Assembly (NCBI RefSeq): GCF_000712075.1
Contig: NZ_JONW01000011.1
Coordinates: 1-64,000, forward strand
Direction: 5' to 3'
Source of the DNA: Caulobacter sp. UNC358MFTsu5.1
GTDB lineage: Bacteria; Pseudomonadota; Alphaproteobacteria; Caulobacterales; Caulobacteraceae
DNA length: 64,000 bases
In this document: positions 31,656 to 40,684 of the stretch, piece by piece
How positions within the stretch are numbered: position 1 is the first letter of the stretch
How the letters are laid out: each line of letters opens with the position of its first letter
Notes under the pieces: model-generated
Told to the model about the DNA's origin: nothing
Databases searched by the model: none
The model's input: the letters and a program-made list of their open reading frames with translations, nothing else
Position numbers and translations under genes: made by a program

Positions 31656-32918
31656 ATGGGTTACGTCATCAACGGCACCGAAGCCGATGATACCTTTTGG
31701 CTGGCGGGCGACAGCGCCGGCGGCAACACGATCAACGGCCTGGGCGGCAGCGACCGGATCGACGCCAGGTTCCTCGACGACATCGTCAACGCGGGCGACG
31801 GCGACGACAGCGTCCAGATCAACGCGGCGATCGCCCGGGCCGACGGCGGCGCGGGTTTCGACCTGCTGAACGTCTGGATCATGGACATCCTGCCGGTGAT
31901 CATGACCAGCAATCGGCTTACCTACAACGGCCACACCGCGGCCTTCACGGGTTTCGAGGCGCTGGACATCGCGACCGGGTACGGCAATGACCAGCTCACG
32001 GGCAGCGCCGGCGACGACCGTTTCTACGCCGGGGACGGCGACGACACGATCAAGGGCGAGGGCGGTGCTGACTACATCATGGCCGCCGAGGGGAACGACA
32101 CGGTCTATGGCGGGGCCGGCGAGGACCAGATCTTCGGCGGCGCCGGCGCGGACATCCTGCGCGGCGACACCGACAACGACACCATCCATGGCGACGCCGG
32201 CGACGACCAGCTGTACGGCGGCGCCGATAACGACACGCTCTATGGCGACGACGGCGCCGACACGCTGCTGGGCCAGGCGGGCGAGGATCGGCTGGAGGGC
32301 GGCGCCGGAAACGACACCCTGAACGGCGGGACCGAGAACGACACGCTCTTCGGCCAGGCGGACGACGACATCCTGAACGGCGGCGACGGGAATGATCGCC
32401 TGAACGGCGGACTCGGGGCGGACAAGCTCTACGGCGACAACGGCAACGACGAGCTTCGCGGTCTGGAAGGCAACGATCGTCTGGAAGGCGGGGCGGGCGT
32501 CGACGAACTGTACGGCGGGGCGGGCGACGACATCCTGCTGGGCGGCGCGGGCCAGGACACCCTGTACGGCGACGACAGCAGCTTCTCGCCGACCGGCCGG
32601 GACGTCTTCCTGTATACGGCGCTGTCGGATTCCACGACCGCCGCCCCGGACGTCATCGTCGACTTCACGAGCGGCCTGGACGTGGTCAACCTGGCGATCC
32701 TGGACGCCAACACGCTGGTGGCCGGCAACCAGGCCTTCACCTTCATCGGCGAGGCGGCGTTCACCGCCGCGGGCCAGGCCCGCATGGTCTACGCTTCCGG
32801 ATGGCACCTGGAAGTCAATGTCGACGCCGACCTCGCCGCCGACATGAGCATCGAGTTTCTGTCGCGCGTGGCGGGGACGGGGCCCGATCCGATCCAGGTG
32901 ACCGACCTCATCCTCTGA
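31656..32918 (+). CDS. RTX-type calcium-binding repeat protein
   Basis: A 420-residue protein. From about residue 110 to 310 there is a run of nonapeptide GGxGxDxUx repeats (GDGDDTIKG, GGAGEDQIFGGAGADILRGD and similar), which bind calcium and fold as a beta-roll outside the cell. The C-terminal 90 residues (FTSGLDVVNLAILDANTL...) are typical of type I secretion signals. There is no N-terminal signal peptide and no catalytic domain. The start at 31656 (MGYVING) has GGGGGAT upstream. No transporter genes are adjacent. Confidence 0.88.
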   Translation: MGYVINGTEADDTFWLAGDSAGGNTINGLGGSDRIDARFLDDIVNAGDGDDSVQINAAIARADGGAGFDLLNVWIMDILPVIMTSNRLTYNGHTAAFTGFEALDIATGYGNDQLTGSAGDDRFYAGDGDDTIKGEGGADYIMAAEGNDTVYGGAGEDQIFGGAGADILRGDTDNDTIHGDAGDDQLYGGADNDTLYGDDGADTLLGQAGEDRLEGGAGNDTLNGGTENDTLFGQADDDILNGGDGNDRLNGGLGADKLYGDNGNDELRGLEGNDRLEGGAGVDELYGGAGDDILLGGAGQDTLYGDDSSFSPTGRDVFLYTALSDSTTAAPDVIVDFTSGLDVVNLAILDANTLVAGNQAFTFIGEAAFTAAGQARMVYASGWHLEVNVDADLAADMSIEFLSRVAGTGPDPIQVTDLIL

Positions 32919-32939
32919 CGTCCCGGTCTTGAACGGATC

Positions 32940-32972
32940 AGGCCCGCCCGCGCCGTCGGCGCGAGCGGGCCT
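32940..32972. terminator. Bidirectional terminator between the RTX and TonB-receptor genes
   Basis: The stem AGGCCCGC/GCGGGCCT with an inner CGCGCC/GGCGCG stem lies between two convergent genes. It is followed by TTGCTCT on the plus strand. Confidence 0.75.
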
Positions 32973-32995
32973 TGCTCTGTCGGGGTGCTGGCCGC

Positions 32996-35431
32996 CTAGA
33001 AGTTCCAGGTCAGGGTCGCGCCGTAGGTCGACGGCTTGCCGGGGAAGCGGACCACGGTGTTGGCGTTGCTGCTGACCGCGCTCCAATAGTACTCGTCGGT
33101 CAGGTTGCGGCCCCAGACCTGCAGCTCCCAGCCCTTGTCCGAGGCCAGGCCGACGCTGCCGTTGACCAAGCCGTAGCCGTCGATCGCGAACAGCGGATTG
33201 CCCTCCAGGTCGGCGCTGGACTTGCCCTGCCAGCGCCCGTTCAGCGCCGCCTTCAGCCGCAGGCCGTCGCCGACCTCATGGTCGAACATGGCCGTCAGGC
33301 CGCCCTGGAATTTCGGGCTGTATAGAAAGGGCCGCCCATCGAAGTTCTGGGACTGACCGGCGGAGTTGATGCCGGTGTAGCCCTGGACTTCGGTGTGCAG
33401 CCAAGTCGCCGAGGCGATAAAGGTGAGGGACCGCGAAGCGCGCCAGGTGATGTCGCCGTCCAGGCCGTGGGCCTCGGCCTCGGGCACGTTGGCCAGGCGG
33501 GCGAGGGCGGTGTAGATCGGGTCGGCGAAGTACACCGACAGCTGCTTGTCGGTGTAGTCGTAATAGAAGGCGCTGACATTAGCCTGGACCCGGCGCTGGA
33601 ACAGGCCGGCCTTCACGCCCACCTCGTAGGCGGTCAGCATTTCCTGCCGCGCCGGGGCGTTCTGGGTCGAGATGTTGGCGGCGTTGATCGGGGTGGCGCC
33701 GGCCTTGGCCCCGCGCGAGACCGAGCCGAACAGCAGCACGTCCTCGGTGGCCTGCCAGTCCAGGGCCACGCGCCAGGCGAGGTTGTCCTCGTCCAGCTTG
33801 GAGGTCACCAGGCCGAAGCTCTTCTTGACCGGATCGAAGGTGTTGCACTGGCCCTGGCTGATCGGCGCGACCGGGCCGTAGGCGGTGAAGAACAGCGCCC
33901 GGTTCACGACGTTGACGTTGGGCAGCATGTTGCCGTTGAAGTCGCGCGAGCAGCCGTAATAGTCCTGCTTGTCCTGGCTGTAGCGCAGGCCCAGGGTCAG
34001 TTTCAGGCTTTCGGTCAGCTTGTGGTCGAGGTTGCCGAAGACGCTCCAGGTGTCGGTCTCGATGTTGCCGACGTCCTCGTAGGTGCGGAACGCCTGGCTC
34101 ATCTGCAGGGCGGTGTAGCCGCCGCTGTTGAACGGCGTGGCCAGCAGGGTCGAGCCGAAGAAGCGGATCGTCCCGACATTGGCGTTCTGGCCCAGCAGGG
34201 TGCGGTTGCTGTCGAGGATGTCGTCGTGGGCCACATAGGCCCCGACCAGCCACGAGCCCTTGTCGGTGGCCCCCTCGAGGTGCAGCTCCTCGGCGGCGGA
34301 CTTGATGTCGCCCTTGGCCTTTTGGACCAGAATCTCGTAGGGCGCGCCGCTCCAGTCGAAGATCGCGTTGCGGGACAGGTCGTTGTAGCTGGTCAGCGAG
34401 ACCAGCCGGACCCTGTCGCTCAGCTCCCAGCCCACGCGCAGCTTGAGGGCGTCGAAGTCGTCGTCCTCGCGGGCGGGGCCGGCGATGCCCAGGCCCGTGC
34501 CGACGTCCATCCCGCGGGTCGACAGCGGGGCCCAGTCGGCCTGGTCGGCCTTGGTCGGCTGGTGCGAGGCCACGTAGGCGACCACGCCCGGGGCGTTGAA
34601 CGGGCTGGCGGCGGTGGCGGGGGTGAAGCCGATCGCCTGGGCGGCCAGGGTGTCGGACTTGTTGCGCCAGCCGGCGTAGGAGAAGTCGATGTCGACCTTG
34701 TCGGTCGGCTGGGCCGCCAGCGACAGCCGCCAGCCGTCGCGATGGACCTCGCCCAGGCGCTCGTCGCGCGTATTGCTCTTCTGCCAGCCTTCGTCGCTGT
34801 CCTCGGTGCGGAAGGCGAAGCGGGCCTGCAGGCCGGGCGCCAGGGCGCCGCTGACATAGCCCTCGAAGTTGTGGGTCTTGTAGTTGCCGACCTCGCCCGT
34901 GACCGAGGCTTCGAACATCTCGGTGGGCTTGTTGGTGACGAAGTCGATCAGGCCGGCGGTGGTGTTGCGGCCGTACAGCGTACCCTGCGGGCCCTTCAGC
35001 ACCTCGACCCGCTCCAGGTCGAACATCGGGCCGGTGTTCATGAACGGATAGGCGTAGGCGACCTCGTCGGTATAGGTGCCGACCGTCGAGGTGGCCGACA
35101 GGTTGATCGTGTTGAAGCCGATGCCCCGCAGGGTGTAGGTCGGCACGCCCTGGTAGCTCTGGCTGACCGTGAAGCTGGGCGCGATGGTCGACAGGTCCTT
35201 GGGATCGGTGACCCGCAACTGCTGCAGGGTGTCGCCGCTGAACGCCTGGATCGGCATGCCCACGCTGTTGGCGGTCTCCTCGCGGCGCTGGGCCGTGACC
35301 ACCAGGGTCTCGATCGTGGGAATGTCGTCCTTCTTGGACTGCGCCTGGGTTTGCGCGATGGCGGGCATGGCCGCGAGCAGCGCGATGGCCGACGTCCCCA
35401 GCGTCAGCAACAGGCGCGATTTACCTGGCAT
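32996..35431 (-). CDS. TonB-dependent receptor (LuxR-palindrome locus)
   Basis: An 811-residue outer-membrane receptor. A signal peptide ending MPAIAQ is followed by a TonB box-like IETLVVTAQRREE, a plug domain (GVPTYTLRGIGFNTI, LKGPQGTLYGRNTTAGLIDFVTNKP) and a beta-barrel ending LTWNF. The ATG at 35431 has GGAGGAA upstream. The ligand is unknown; such receptors in Caulobacter take up sugars, siderophores or lipids. A CTATCGGAATTGATAG palindrome lies 80 bases upstream and recurs in the neighbouring acyl-CoA dehydrogenase/luxR promoter. This suggests shared control and a catabolic substrate that is degraded via acyl-CoA. Confidence 0.93.
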   Translation of the reverse strand: MPGKSRLLLTLGTSAIALLAAMPAIAQTQAQSKKDDIPTIETLVVTAQRREETANSVGMPIQAFSGDTLQQLRVTDPKDLSTIAPSFTVSQSYQGVPTYTLRGIGFNTINLSATSTVGTYTDEVAYAYPFMNTGPMFDLERVEVLKGPQGTLYGRNTTAGLIDFVTNKPTEMFEASVTGEVGNYKTHNFEGYVSGALAPGLQARFAFRTEDSDEGWQKSNTRDERLGEVHRDGWRLSLAAQPTDKVDIDFSYAGWRNKSDTLAAQAIGFTPATAASPFNAPGVVAYVASHQPTKADQADWAPLSTRGMDVGTGLGIAGPAREDDDFDALKLRVGWELSDRVRLVSLTSYNDLSRNAIFDWSGAPYEILVQKAKGDIKSAAEELHLEGATDKGSWLVGAYVAHDDILDSNRTLLGQNANVGTIRFFGSTLLATPFNSGGYTALQMSQAFRTYEDVGNIETDTWSVFGNLDHKLTESLKLTLGLRYSQDKQDYYGCSRDFNGNMLPNVNVVNRALFFTAYGPVAPISQGQCNTFDPVKKSFGLVTSKLDEDNLAWRVALDWQATEDVLLFGSVSRGAKAGATPINAANISTQNAPARQEMLTAYEVGVKAGLFQRRVQANVSAFYYDYTDKQLSVYFADPIYTALARLANVPEAEAHGLDGDITWRASRSLTFIASATWLHTEVQGYTGINSAGQSQNFDGRPFLYSPKFQGGLTAMFDHEVGDGLRLKAALNGRWQGKSSADLEGNPLFAIDGYGLVNGSVGLASDKGWELQVWGRNLTDEYYWSAVSSNANTVVRFPGKPSTYGATLTWNF

Positions 35432-35511
35432 CCGAATTCCTCCCTCTGGCCGCGCCTGCATCGGACGCCGGCTCTGATGGGAGCGTGCGGGTCGCGGCCG
35501 GGGGGAACAAG

Positions 35512-35527
35512 CTATCGGAATTGATAG
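35512..35527. promoter_or_regulatory. Candidate LuxR-family operator, copy 1
   Basis: CTATCGGAATTGATAG has inverted arms CTATC/GATAG, flanked by AAG and GGGG. It lies 80 bases before the TonB-receptor start. It shares 14 of 16 bases, plus flanks, with the copy at 36819-36834. Confidence 0.75.
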
Positions 35528-35551
35528 GGGCGGCCCCCTTCGCGGGCCTGA

Positions 35552-36754
35552 TCAAAGGCCCAGGACGAGCTTGGCGATGATGTCGCGCTGGATCTCGTTG
35601 GAGCCGCCGTAGATCGAGGCGGCGCGGTTGTTCAGGTAGCGGGCCATGATGGTCAGGCCATGCTCGGGCCCCACCGGCGGGGCGTTGGAGCCGGCCAGGC
35701 GCGCCTGGGGTTGATGCGGCGCGGCGTAGGTCGCCAGGGCGTCCACCGCCAGCTCGTCCAACCGCTGAAGGGCTTCGGAGCCTTGGGCCTTGAGGATCGA
35801 CGAGGCCGGGCCGGGATTGCCGCCGCCGGTCAGGGCGCTCAGCACCCGTCGCTCGGTCATGTCGATGGCCAGGGCCGCGATCTCGGCCTCGGCCAGCCGG
35901 CGGCGATGGTGCGGGTCGTCCAGCAGCCTCCCGGTCTCGTCGCCGGCCTCGTCGCCCGCCTGGGAGCGCAGACGTTCAAGCCCTGCCTGGAGGCCGGCCG
36001 CGTAGCCGCCGCCGCGCTCGAACTCCAGCAGGTGCTTGGCCACCGTCCAGCCCTGGTTCTCCTCGCCCAGCCGGTCGGCCTTCGGCGTGCGGACGGCGTC
36101 GAAGAACACCTGGTTGACCTCGTGCTCGCCGGCCAGGGTGACGATCGGATCGACCCGGATCCCGGGCCGGTCCATCTCGATCAGCAGGAAGGTGATGCCG
36201 GCCTGGGGCTTGCCCTCGGTCGAGGTGCGCACCAGGCAGAACATGTGCGTGGCCCAGTGGGCGTGGGTGGTCCAGATCTTCGAGCCGTCCAGCACGTAGT
36301 CCTCGCCGTCAGGGATCGCCCGCATCCGCAGCCCGGCCAGGTCCGACCCCGCGCCGGGCTCGGAATAGCCCTGGCACCAATAGTCCTCGCCCGAGAGGAT
36401 GCGCGGCAGGTAGCGGGCCTTCTGCTCGGGCGTGCCGAACCGCATGATGGCCGGGGCGACCATCCGTAGCCCCATCGGCGCCAGATGCGGCGCGCCGACC
36501 CGGGCGCATTCGGCGAAGAAGACGTGGCGCTGGATGTCGGTCCAGCCGGGACCGCCGTATTCGACCGGCCAGGTGGGCGCCGCCCAGCCTCGGGCGTGCA
36601 GGATGCGCTGCCAGGCCAGGCTGTGGTCCTTGTCGCAGAACACGCTGGTCATGCGCCGCCCCACCTGGCGCAGCTCCGGCGTCAGCTCGGCGTCCAGGAA
36701 GGCGCGCACCGCGTCGCGAAAGGCCCGGTCGGCGCTCGACAACTCCAAATCCAC
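35552..36754 (-). CDS. Acyl-CoA dehydrogenase
   Basis: A 400-residue FAD-dependent acyl-CoA dehydrogenase, which introduces the 2,3 double bond in acyl-CoA. Family segments are CQGYSEPGAGSDLAGLRMRA, GSKIWTTHAHWATHMFCLVRT and the C-terminal YGGSNEIQRDIIAKLVLGL. The GTG at 36754 (VDLELSSADRAF) is preferred since AGAGGAG precedes it and the longer frame adds an unrelated tail. It belongs to a larger, non-fatty-acid-like branch often linked to steroid or terpene degradation, but the substrate is not certain. Confidence 0.9.
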   Translation of the reverse strand: MDLELSSADRAFRDAVRAFLDAELTPELRQVGRRMTSVFCDKDHSLAWQRILHARGWAAPTWPVEYGGPGWTDIQRHVFFAECARVGAPHLAPMGLRMVAPAIMRFGTPEQKARYLPRILSGEDYWCQGYSEPGAGSDLAGLRMRAIPDGEDYVLDGSKIWTTHAHWATHMFCLVRTSTEGKPQAGITFLLIEMDRPGIRVDPIVTLAGEHEVNQVFFDAVRTPKADRLGEENQGWTVAKHLLEFERGGGYAAGLQAGLERLRSQAGDEAGDETGRLLDDPHHRRRLAEAEIAALAIDMTERRVLSALTGGGNPGPASSILKAQGSEALQRLDELAVDALATYAAPHQPQARLAGSNAPPVGPEHGLTIMARYLNNRAASIYGGSNEIQRDIIAKLVLGL

Positions 36755-36818
36755 CCGTCCCGGCTCCTCTTCCGACGTCGTCGGGGAAACTTGCGGAGAG
36801 GGGAGGGCCGCGCGCAAG

Positions 36819-36834
36819 CTATCGGAACCGATAG
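36819..36834. promoter_or_regulatory. Candidate LuxR-family operator, copy 2
   Basis: CTATCGGAACCGATAG is a near-perfect palindrome with AAG before it and GGA after it, as in copy 1. It lies 13 bases before the luxR start and 65 bases before the divergent acyl-CoA dehydrogenase start. Confidence 0.8.
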
Positions 36835-36847
36835 GGAAAGCACGTCG

Positions 36848-37621
36848 ATGACGACCGCCGGTCAGGACATCCAGCGCCTGGCGCGCGTGACGGCCCTGGC
36901 CGAGCGCGTGCGCGACCTGGGCCGCGACATGGGGCTGCCCTACGTGGCCGTCAGCGCCGACATCTCAAATCCCGAACCGATGGTCGGCGAGGACGGTCGG
37001 CCGCTGGCAGAGAGCGTGTTCGAGTGGCTGGACGCCTCGCTGCACTATTGGCGCGATCGGTCCTTCGCCCTGCGGGCGCCGTTCATCCTGGCCGCGCGCT
37101 GCACGGCCGAGCCGTTCTTCTTCCATCAGGGGCGCTTTTCCAGCTGGCGGCCGCTGGTCCGGCTGGAGGCGATCGAGGTCGGCGAGGCGGCCAAGACCTT
37201 CGGCGTCGAGGCGGCGATCATCGCCCCGGCCCACCTGACCGGCGGGGTGATCGGGGCGGTGGTCTGGGCCTCGTCCCAGCCGGTGGCCGACCTGCCGGCG
37301 CTCTACGCGGCGCGCTCGGACCAGCTGCACGGCGCGGCCCTGCGCCTGGTCTCGGCCTATCGCGACGGCCAGGACGACGACGTCCCGCCGGTGCGCCTGA
37401 CCAAGCGCGAGATCCAGTGCCTGAAATGGGCGGCGGCCGGCAAGACCGACGCCGACATCGCCCAGATCATCGGCATCTCGGGCCCGACCGTCCGCTTCCA
37501 CGTCCAGAACGCGGCCCTGAAGCTGCGCGTGGCCGGCCGCGCCCAGGCCGTGCACCGGGCGACCGGGCTGGGCTACATCGGCGCGATGGGCTCCAGCCAG
37601 GGCCGGGGCGCGGAGCGCTAG
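36848..37621 (+). CDS. LuxR-family transcriptional regulator
   Basis: A 257-residue regulator. The N-terminal 170 residues resemble the autoinducer-binding fold (DASLHYWRDRSFALRAPFILAARCTAEPFFF). The C-terminal LuxR HTH is LTKREIQCLKWAAAGKTDADIAQIIGISGPTVRFHVQNAALKL. No luxI-type synthase is present in the window. It is therefore a LuxR solo that may sense a substrate or another signal. It is divergent from the acyl-CoA dehydrogenase gene across a shared palindrome. Confidence 0.9.
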   Translation: MTTAGQDIQRLARVTALAERVRDLGRDMGLPYVAVSADISNPEPMVGEDGRPLAESVFEWLDASLHYWRDRSFALRAPFILAARCTAEPFFFHQGRFSSWRPLVRLEAIEVGEAAKTFGVEAAIIAPAHLTGGVIGAVVWASSQPVADLPALYAARSDQLHGAALRLVSAYRDGQDDDVPPVRLTKREIQCLKWAAAGKTDADIAQIIGISGPTVRFHVQNAALKLRVAGRAQAVHRATGLGYIGAMGSSQGRGAER

Positions 37622-37828
37622 AAGGACGGCTATCCGTCGTCGGCGCTCGACCACGAAAATAAAACCTTCGCATCCGCTTCACCTCGCCGTCGCCGATTCA
37701 GCGGAAACAGGCCTCGCCGGCAATAGAGCTCAGTAAACATCCGGCTGCGTCTGAACTACGCGCCGTCTTGAACGACGACAAAGGTCTGGTTCGTCATTCA
37801 AAGCGGCCCGCATGTCTGGGAGCGGCGA

Positions 37829-38935
37829 ATGATGATTTTGGCGACTCTGGCCCTGGTTCCCGCCGTGGCGGTCCTGGCCCCCGACGCGATCGATCTCGGC
37901 GCCTCGACGGGCGGTGGCGCGGTCGTCCCGCCCGCCCCCCACAGCGCAGAGATCAGCGTGCTCACCTACAATGTCCGGGGCCTGCCCTGGCCCCTGGCCA
38001 AGGGTCGCGCCAAGGCCCTGAAGGCCATCGGGGTCGAGCTGGCGACGATGCGGCGCGACGGCCGCCAGCCCGACGTGGTGCTGATCCAGGAAGGCTTTCG
38101 CGGCGAGATCGGCGACCTGGTCGAGGCCAGCGGCTACCGCTACTGGGCGCGCGGACCCAGCCGCTTCCAGCGGGCTTCGGGAGCGGGGCCGGCGGATGGA
38201 CGGCGCTACGCCACGGTGCGGTATCCGTCGTTCGGCGAGGGCTGGGGCAAGTTCACCGGCGCCGGCCTGCACGTGCTGAGCGACGCGCCGATCACGGAGG
38301 TCGAAGACACGCCCTACCGCTACTGCGCCGGCTTCGACTGCCTGGCCAACAAGGGGGTGATGCTGGCGCGCCTGGCGCTTCCGGGCGCGCCCGGCGCGAT
38401 CGATATCGTCAACACCCACCTCAATTCGCGTCGCGCCGCCAAGGTGCCGATCGCCCGGTCGCTGCGGGCCCACAACCTGCAGACCGAAGAGCTGATGGCC
38501 TTCATCGACGCCCATCGCGACGCCGATCGGCCGTTGCTGGTCGGCGGCGATTTCAATGTGCTCGACGCCCCGGACCGCTACGACTATCGGTCCGCCGAGC
38601 GGCCGTATCAGGTGGTCAGCGAATTCTGCAACCGCGTCGCCGACCCCTGCGAGGGCCAGGCCTTGGGGGACCCGGCCGCCCGACCCTGGCTGCGCTCCCA
38701 GGACCTGCAGGCTTTCGCCGGCGCCGGGCCAGTGACCGTGCGGCCGATCCGGATCGAGACGCTGTTCGGCGCTTCCGGGACGGGGCGGCGGCTGTCGGAT
38801 CACGACGGCTATCTGGTGCGCTACCGGCTCAGCTGGGATTCGGCGGTCACGGCCGCCGCGTCGCCGCGGCCGCCCGTCGAGGTGCGGCCCCAGCTGCGCA
38901 GCGGCCTTGGCGTCAAGGTGACTTGGCGGCGGTAG
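37829..38935 (+). CDS. Endonuclease/exonuclease/phosphatase (EEP) family protein, exported
   Basis: A 368-residue protein with an N-terminal hydrophobic export segment (MMILATLALVPAVAVLA). EEP core motifs are present: LTYNVRGLPW, VVLIQEGF with the metal-binding Glu, IVNTHLNS, GGDFNVLDAP and SDHDGYLV with the catalytic His. It is probably a periplasmic or secreted phosphodiesterase; the overall plan is like sphingomyelinase-type enzymes, so a phospholipid or phosphosphingolipid target is possible. The neighbouring genes do not settle it. Confidence 0.85.
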   Translation: MMILATLALVPAVAVLAPDAIDLGASTGGGAVVPPAPHSAEISVLTYNVRGLPWPLAKGRAKALKAIGVELATMRRDGRQPDVVLIQEGFRGEIGDLVEASGYRYWARGPSRFQRASGAGPADGRRYATVRYPSFGEGWGKFTGAGLHVLSDAPITEVEDTPYRYCAGFDCLANKGVMLARLALPGAPGAIDIVNTHLNSRRAAKVPIARSLRAHNLQTEELMAFIDAHRDADRPLLVGGDFNVLDAPDRYDYRSAERPYQVVSEFCNRVADPCEGQALGDPAARPWLRSQDLQAFAGAGPVTVRPIRIETLFGASGTGRRLSDHDGYLVRYRLSWDSAVTAAASPRPPVEVRPQLRSGLGVKVTWRR

Positions 38936-38939
38936 GCGC

Positions 38940-39851
38940 CTAGCCCGCCAGGAACTGCTCGACTTCCCGACGGCTGGGCATCGAGGGCGCGGCGCCGGCC
39001 TTCTGGACCGAGAGGGCGGCGGCGGCGTTGGCGTGTTCGACCGCCTCGCGCAGGTCCATGCCGGCGGCCAGGCTGGCGGCCAGGGCGCCGCAGAAGCAGT
39101 CGCCGGCCCCGGTGGTGTCCACGGCCTTGACCTTGCGGCCCTCGATCAGGAAGGCTTCGTCGCGGCGGACGGTGGCCACGCCGGCCGAGCCGAGGGTGAC
39201 GATCACCGTCTGGTCCGGGCGGCTCATCAGCTTGCGGGCCACGCGGCTGACCTCTTCCAGGCGCGTGGGCTCGTGGTCCAGGCGGGCGTAGGTGGCCAGT
39301 TCGGTCTGGTTGAGGATCAGGATGTCGGTCAGGGGGAACAGCGCCGCGCCCTGGGGCAGGGCGGGGGCGGCGTTCAGGATGCGCAGGGCGCCCTTGGCGA
39401 CGCCGGCCCGGAACAGGGCCTCGATGGCCGGGGCGGGGGTCTCCAACTGGCAGAGCAGCACGCGCTGGCCCTCCAGCGGCGTGGCGGCCACGTGCTGGGG
39501 CGTCAGGGTGGCGTTGGCGCCGCTGGTGACGACGATCATGTTCTCGCCGCTGGACCCGACCCAGACGTGGGCCTGTCCGGTCGGGATCGAGGGCAGCTCG
39601 CTGACGTCGGAGACCTGCACGCCGTAGCCGGCCAGCTTGGCCTTCAGGCTGGGGCCGCTGTCCTCCTTGCCGACCGCGCCCATCAGGCGGGTGGCCGCGC
39701 CCATGCGGGCGGCGGCGACGGCCTGGTTGGCGCCCTTGCCGCCGGGGAACAGTTCCAGCGAGATGCCGGCCACCGTCTCGCCCGGCCGGGGCAGGTCGTC
39801 GACCCGCGCCACGGCGTCCAGATTGATCGACCCCAGTACGAAAACGCCCAT
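38940..39851 (-). CDS. rbsK: Ribokinase, PfkB family
   Basis: A 303-residue sugar kinase that phosphorylates D-ribose at O5. Motifs are GSINLDAVARVDDLPRPGETV, the ribose loop FPGGKGANQAVAAARMG and the catalytic TTGAGDCFCGALAASL with Asp as base. It lies on its own, convergent with the EEP gene and 32 bases after the fliP side. No other ribose genes are near. The close PfkB relatives make a related sugar substrate possible. Confidence 0.88.
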   Translation of the reverse strand: MGVFVLGSINLDAVARVDDLPRPGETVAGISLELFPGGKGANQAVAAARMGAATRLMGAVGKEDSGPSLKAKLAGYGVQVSDVSELPSIPTGQAHVWVGSSGENMIVVTSGANATLTPQHVAATPLEGQRVLLCQLETPAPAIEALFRAGVAKGALRILNAAPALPQGAALFPLTDILILNQTELATYARLDHEPTRLEEVSRVARKLMSRPDQTVIVTLGSAGVATVRRDEAFLIEGRKVKAVDTTGAGDCFCGALAASLAAGMDLREAVEHANAAAALSVQKAGAAPSMPSRREVEQFLAG

Positions 39852-39883
39852 AGTTCTTCTTCTCTAGATTCCTCGAAAGCGCC

Positions 39884-40684
39884 CTAGCCGCCGCCGGCCC
39901 CGCGCTGGAAGCTCTCGACCAGGCTGCCGGCGACCAGGCGCCAGCCGTCCACTAGCACGAAGAAGATCAGCTTGAACGGCAGACTCACCGTCGCGGGGGG
40001 CAGCATCATCATGCCCATGCTCATCAGCACGCTGGCGACCACCAGGTCGATGACCAGGAACGGGATGAACAGCAGGAAGCCGATCTCGAAGGCGCGCTTC
40101 AGCTCCGAGATCATGAAGGCCGGCGTCACCACCTTCAGCGGGGTTTCGACGGCGGTCTTGGGGCGCTCGATCTTGGACAGGCGGATGAACAGGGCCAGGT
40201 CGTCCTGGTCGACCTGGCGCAGCATGAACACCTTCACCGGCTGGGCGGCGGCGTCGAAGGCCTCGGGCATCTCCATCTGCTTGTCCAGCAGCGGCTTGAT
40301 CCCCGCGTCGTAGGACTGCTCGAAGGTCGGACCCATGACGATGGCGGTCAGGAACAGGGCCAGGCTGATCAGCACCGGGTTGGGCGGGCTCTGCTGGACG
40401 CCGATGGCGGTGCGCAGCAGGCCCAGCACCACCACGATCCGCACGAACGAGGTGGTCATGATCACGATCGACGGTGCCAGCGACAGCACGGTCAGCAGGC
40501 CGACCATCTGCACCACGCGCTCGGACAGGCCCGCTCCCGTGCCCAGGTCGACATTGATCGCCGACTGGGCCATGGCCACGGCGGGGCCGATCACGGTGAT
40601 CAGCCCGGCCAGCACCGAGATGATCGCGGCCTGGCGAAGGTCCTTGGGGTCGGCGCCGGTGATCAGCTTGAGCAGGCGGCGCAT
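39884..40684 (-). CDS. fliP: Flagellar export protein FliP
   Basis: A 266-residue inner-membrane subunit of the FliPQR gate of the flagellar type III export apparatus. An N-terminal signal-like segment is followed by FliP hallmarks: MTTSFVRIVVVLGLLRTAIGVQQSPPNPVLISLALFLT, PAFMISELKRAFEIGFLLFIPFLVIDLVVASVLMSMGMMMLPP and SLPFKLIFFVLVDGW. Its ATG overlaps the fliO stop by one base. FliQ, FliR and FlhB are encoded about 19 kb away at 59-61 kb. Confidence 0.97.
   Translation of the reverse strand: MRRLLKLITGADPKDLRQAAIISVLAGLITVIGPAVAMAQSAINVDLGTGAGLSERVVQMVGLLTVLSLAPSIVIMTTSFVRIVVVLGLLRTAIGVQQSPPNPVLISLALFLTAIVMGPTFEQSYDAGIKPLLDKQMEMPEAFDAAAQPVKVFMLRQVDQDDLALFIRLSKIERPKTAVETPLKVVTPAFMISELKRAFEIGFLLFIPFLVIDLVVASVLMSMGMMMLPPATVSLPFKLIFFVLVDGWRLVAGSLVESFQRGAGGG

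Noticed and set aside
31656..32918. RTX gene as part of a toxin system
   Set aside because: No acyltransferase, exporter or enzymatic domain is present in or near it, so a toxin label is not supported.
31650..33086. 478-codon minus-strand frame across the RTX gene
   Set aside because: It is a shadow of the GGxGxD repeats, giving Val/Ala-rich nonsense.
33395..35524. 709-codon plus-strand frame across the TonB receptor
   Set aside because: It is an antisense shadow. The minus-strand frame has signal peptide, plug and barrel.
36755..36817. N-terminal extension of the acyl-CoA dehydrogenase
   Set aside because: The 21 extra residues are Ser/Pro/Glu-rich and unlike the family. The GTG at 36754 has AGAGGAG upstream.
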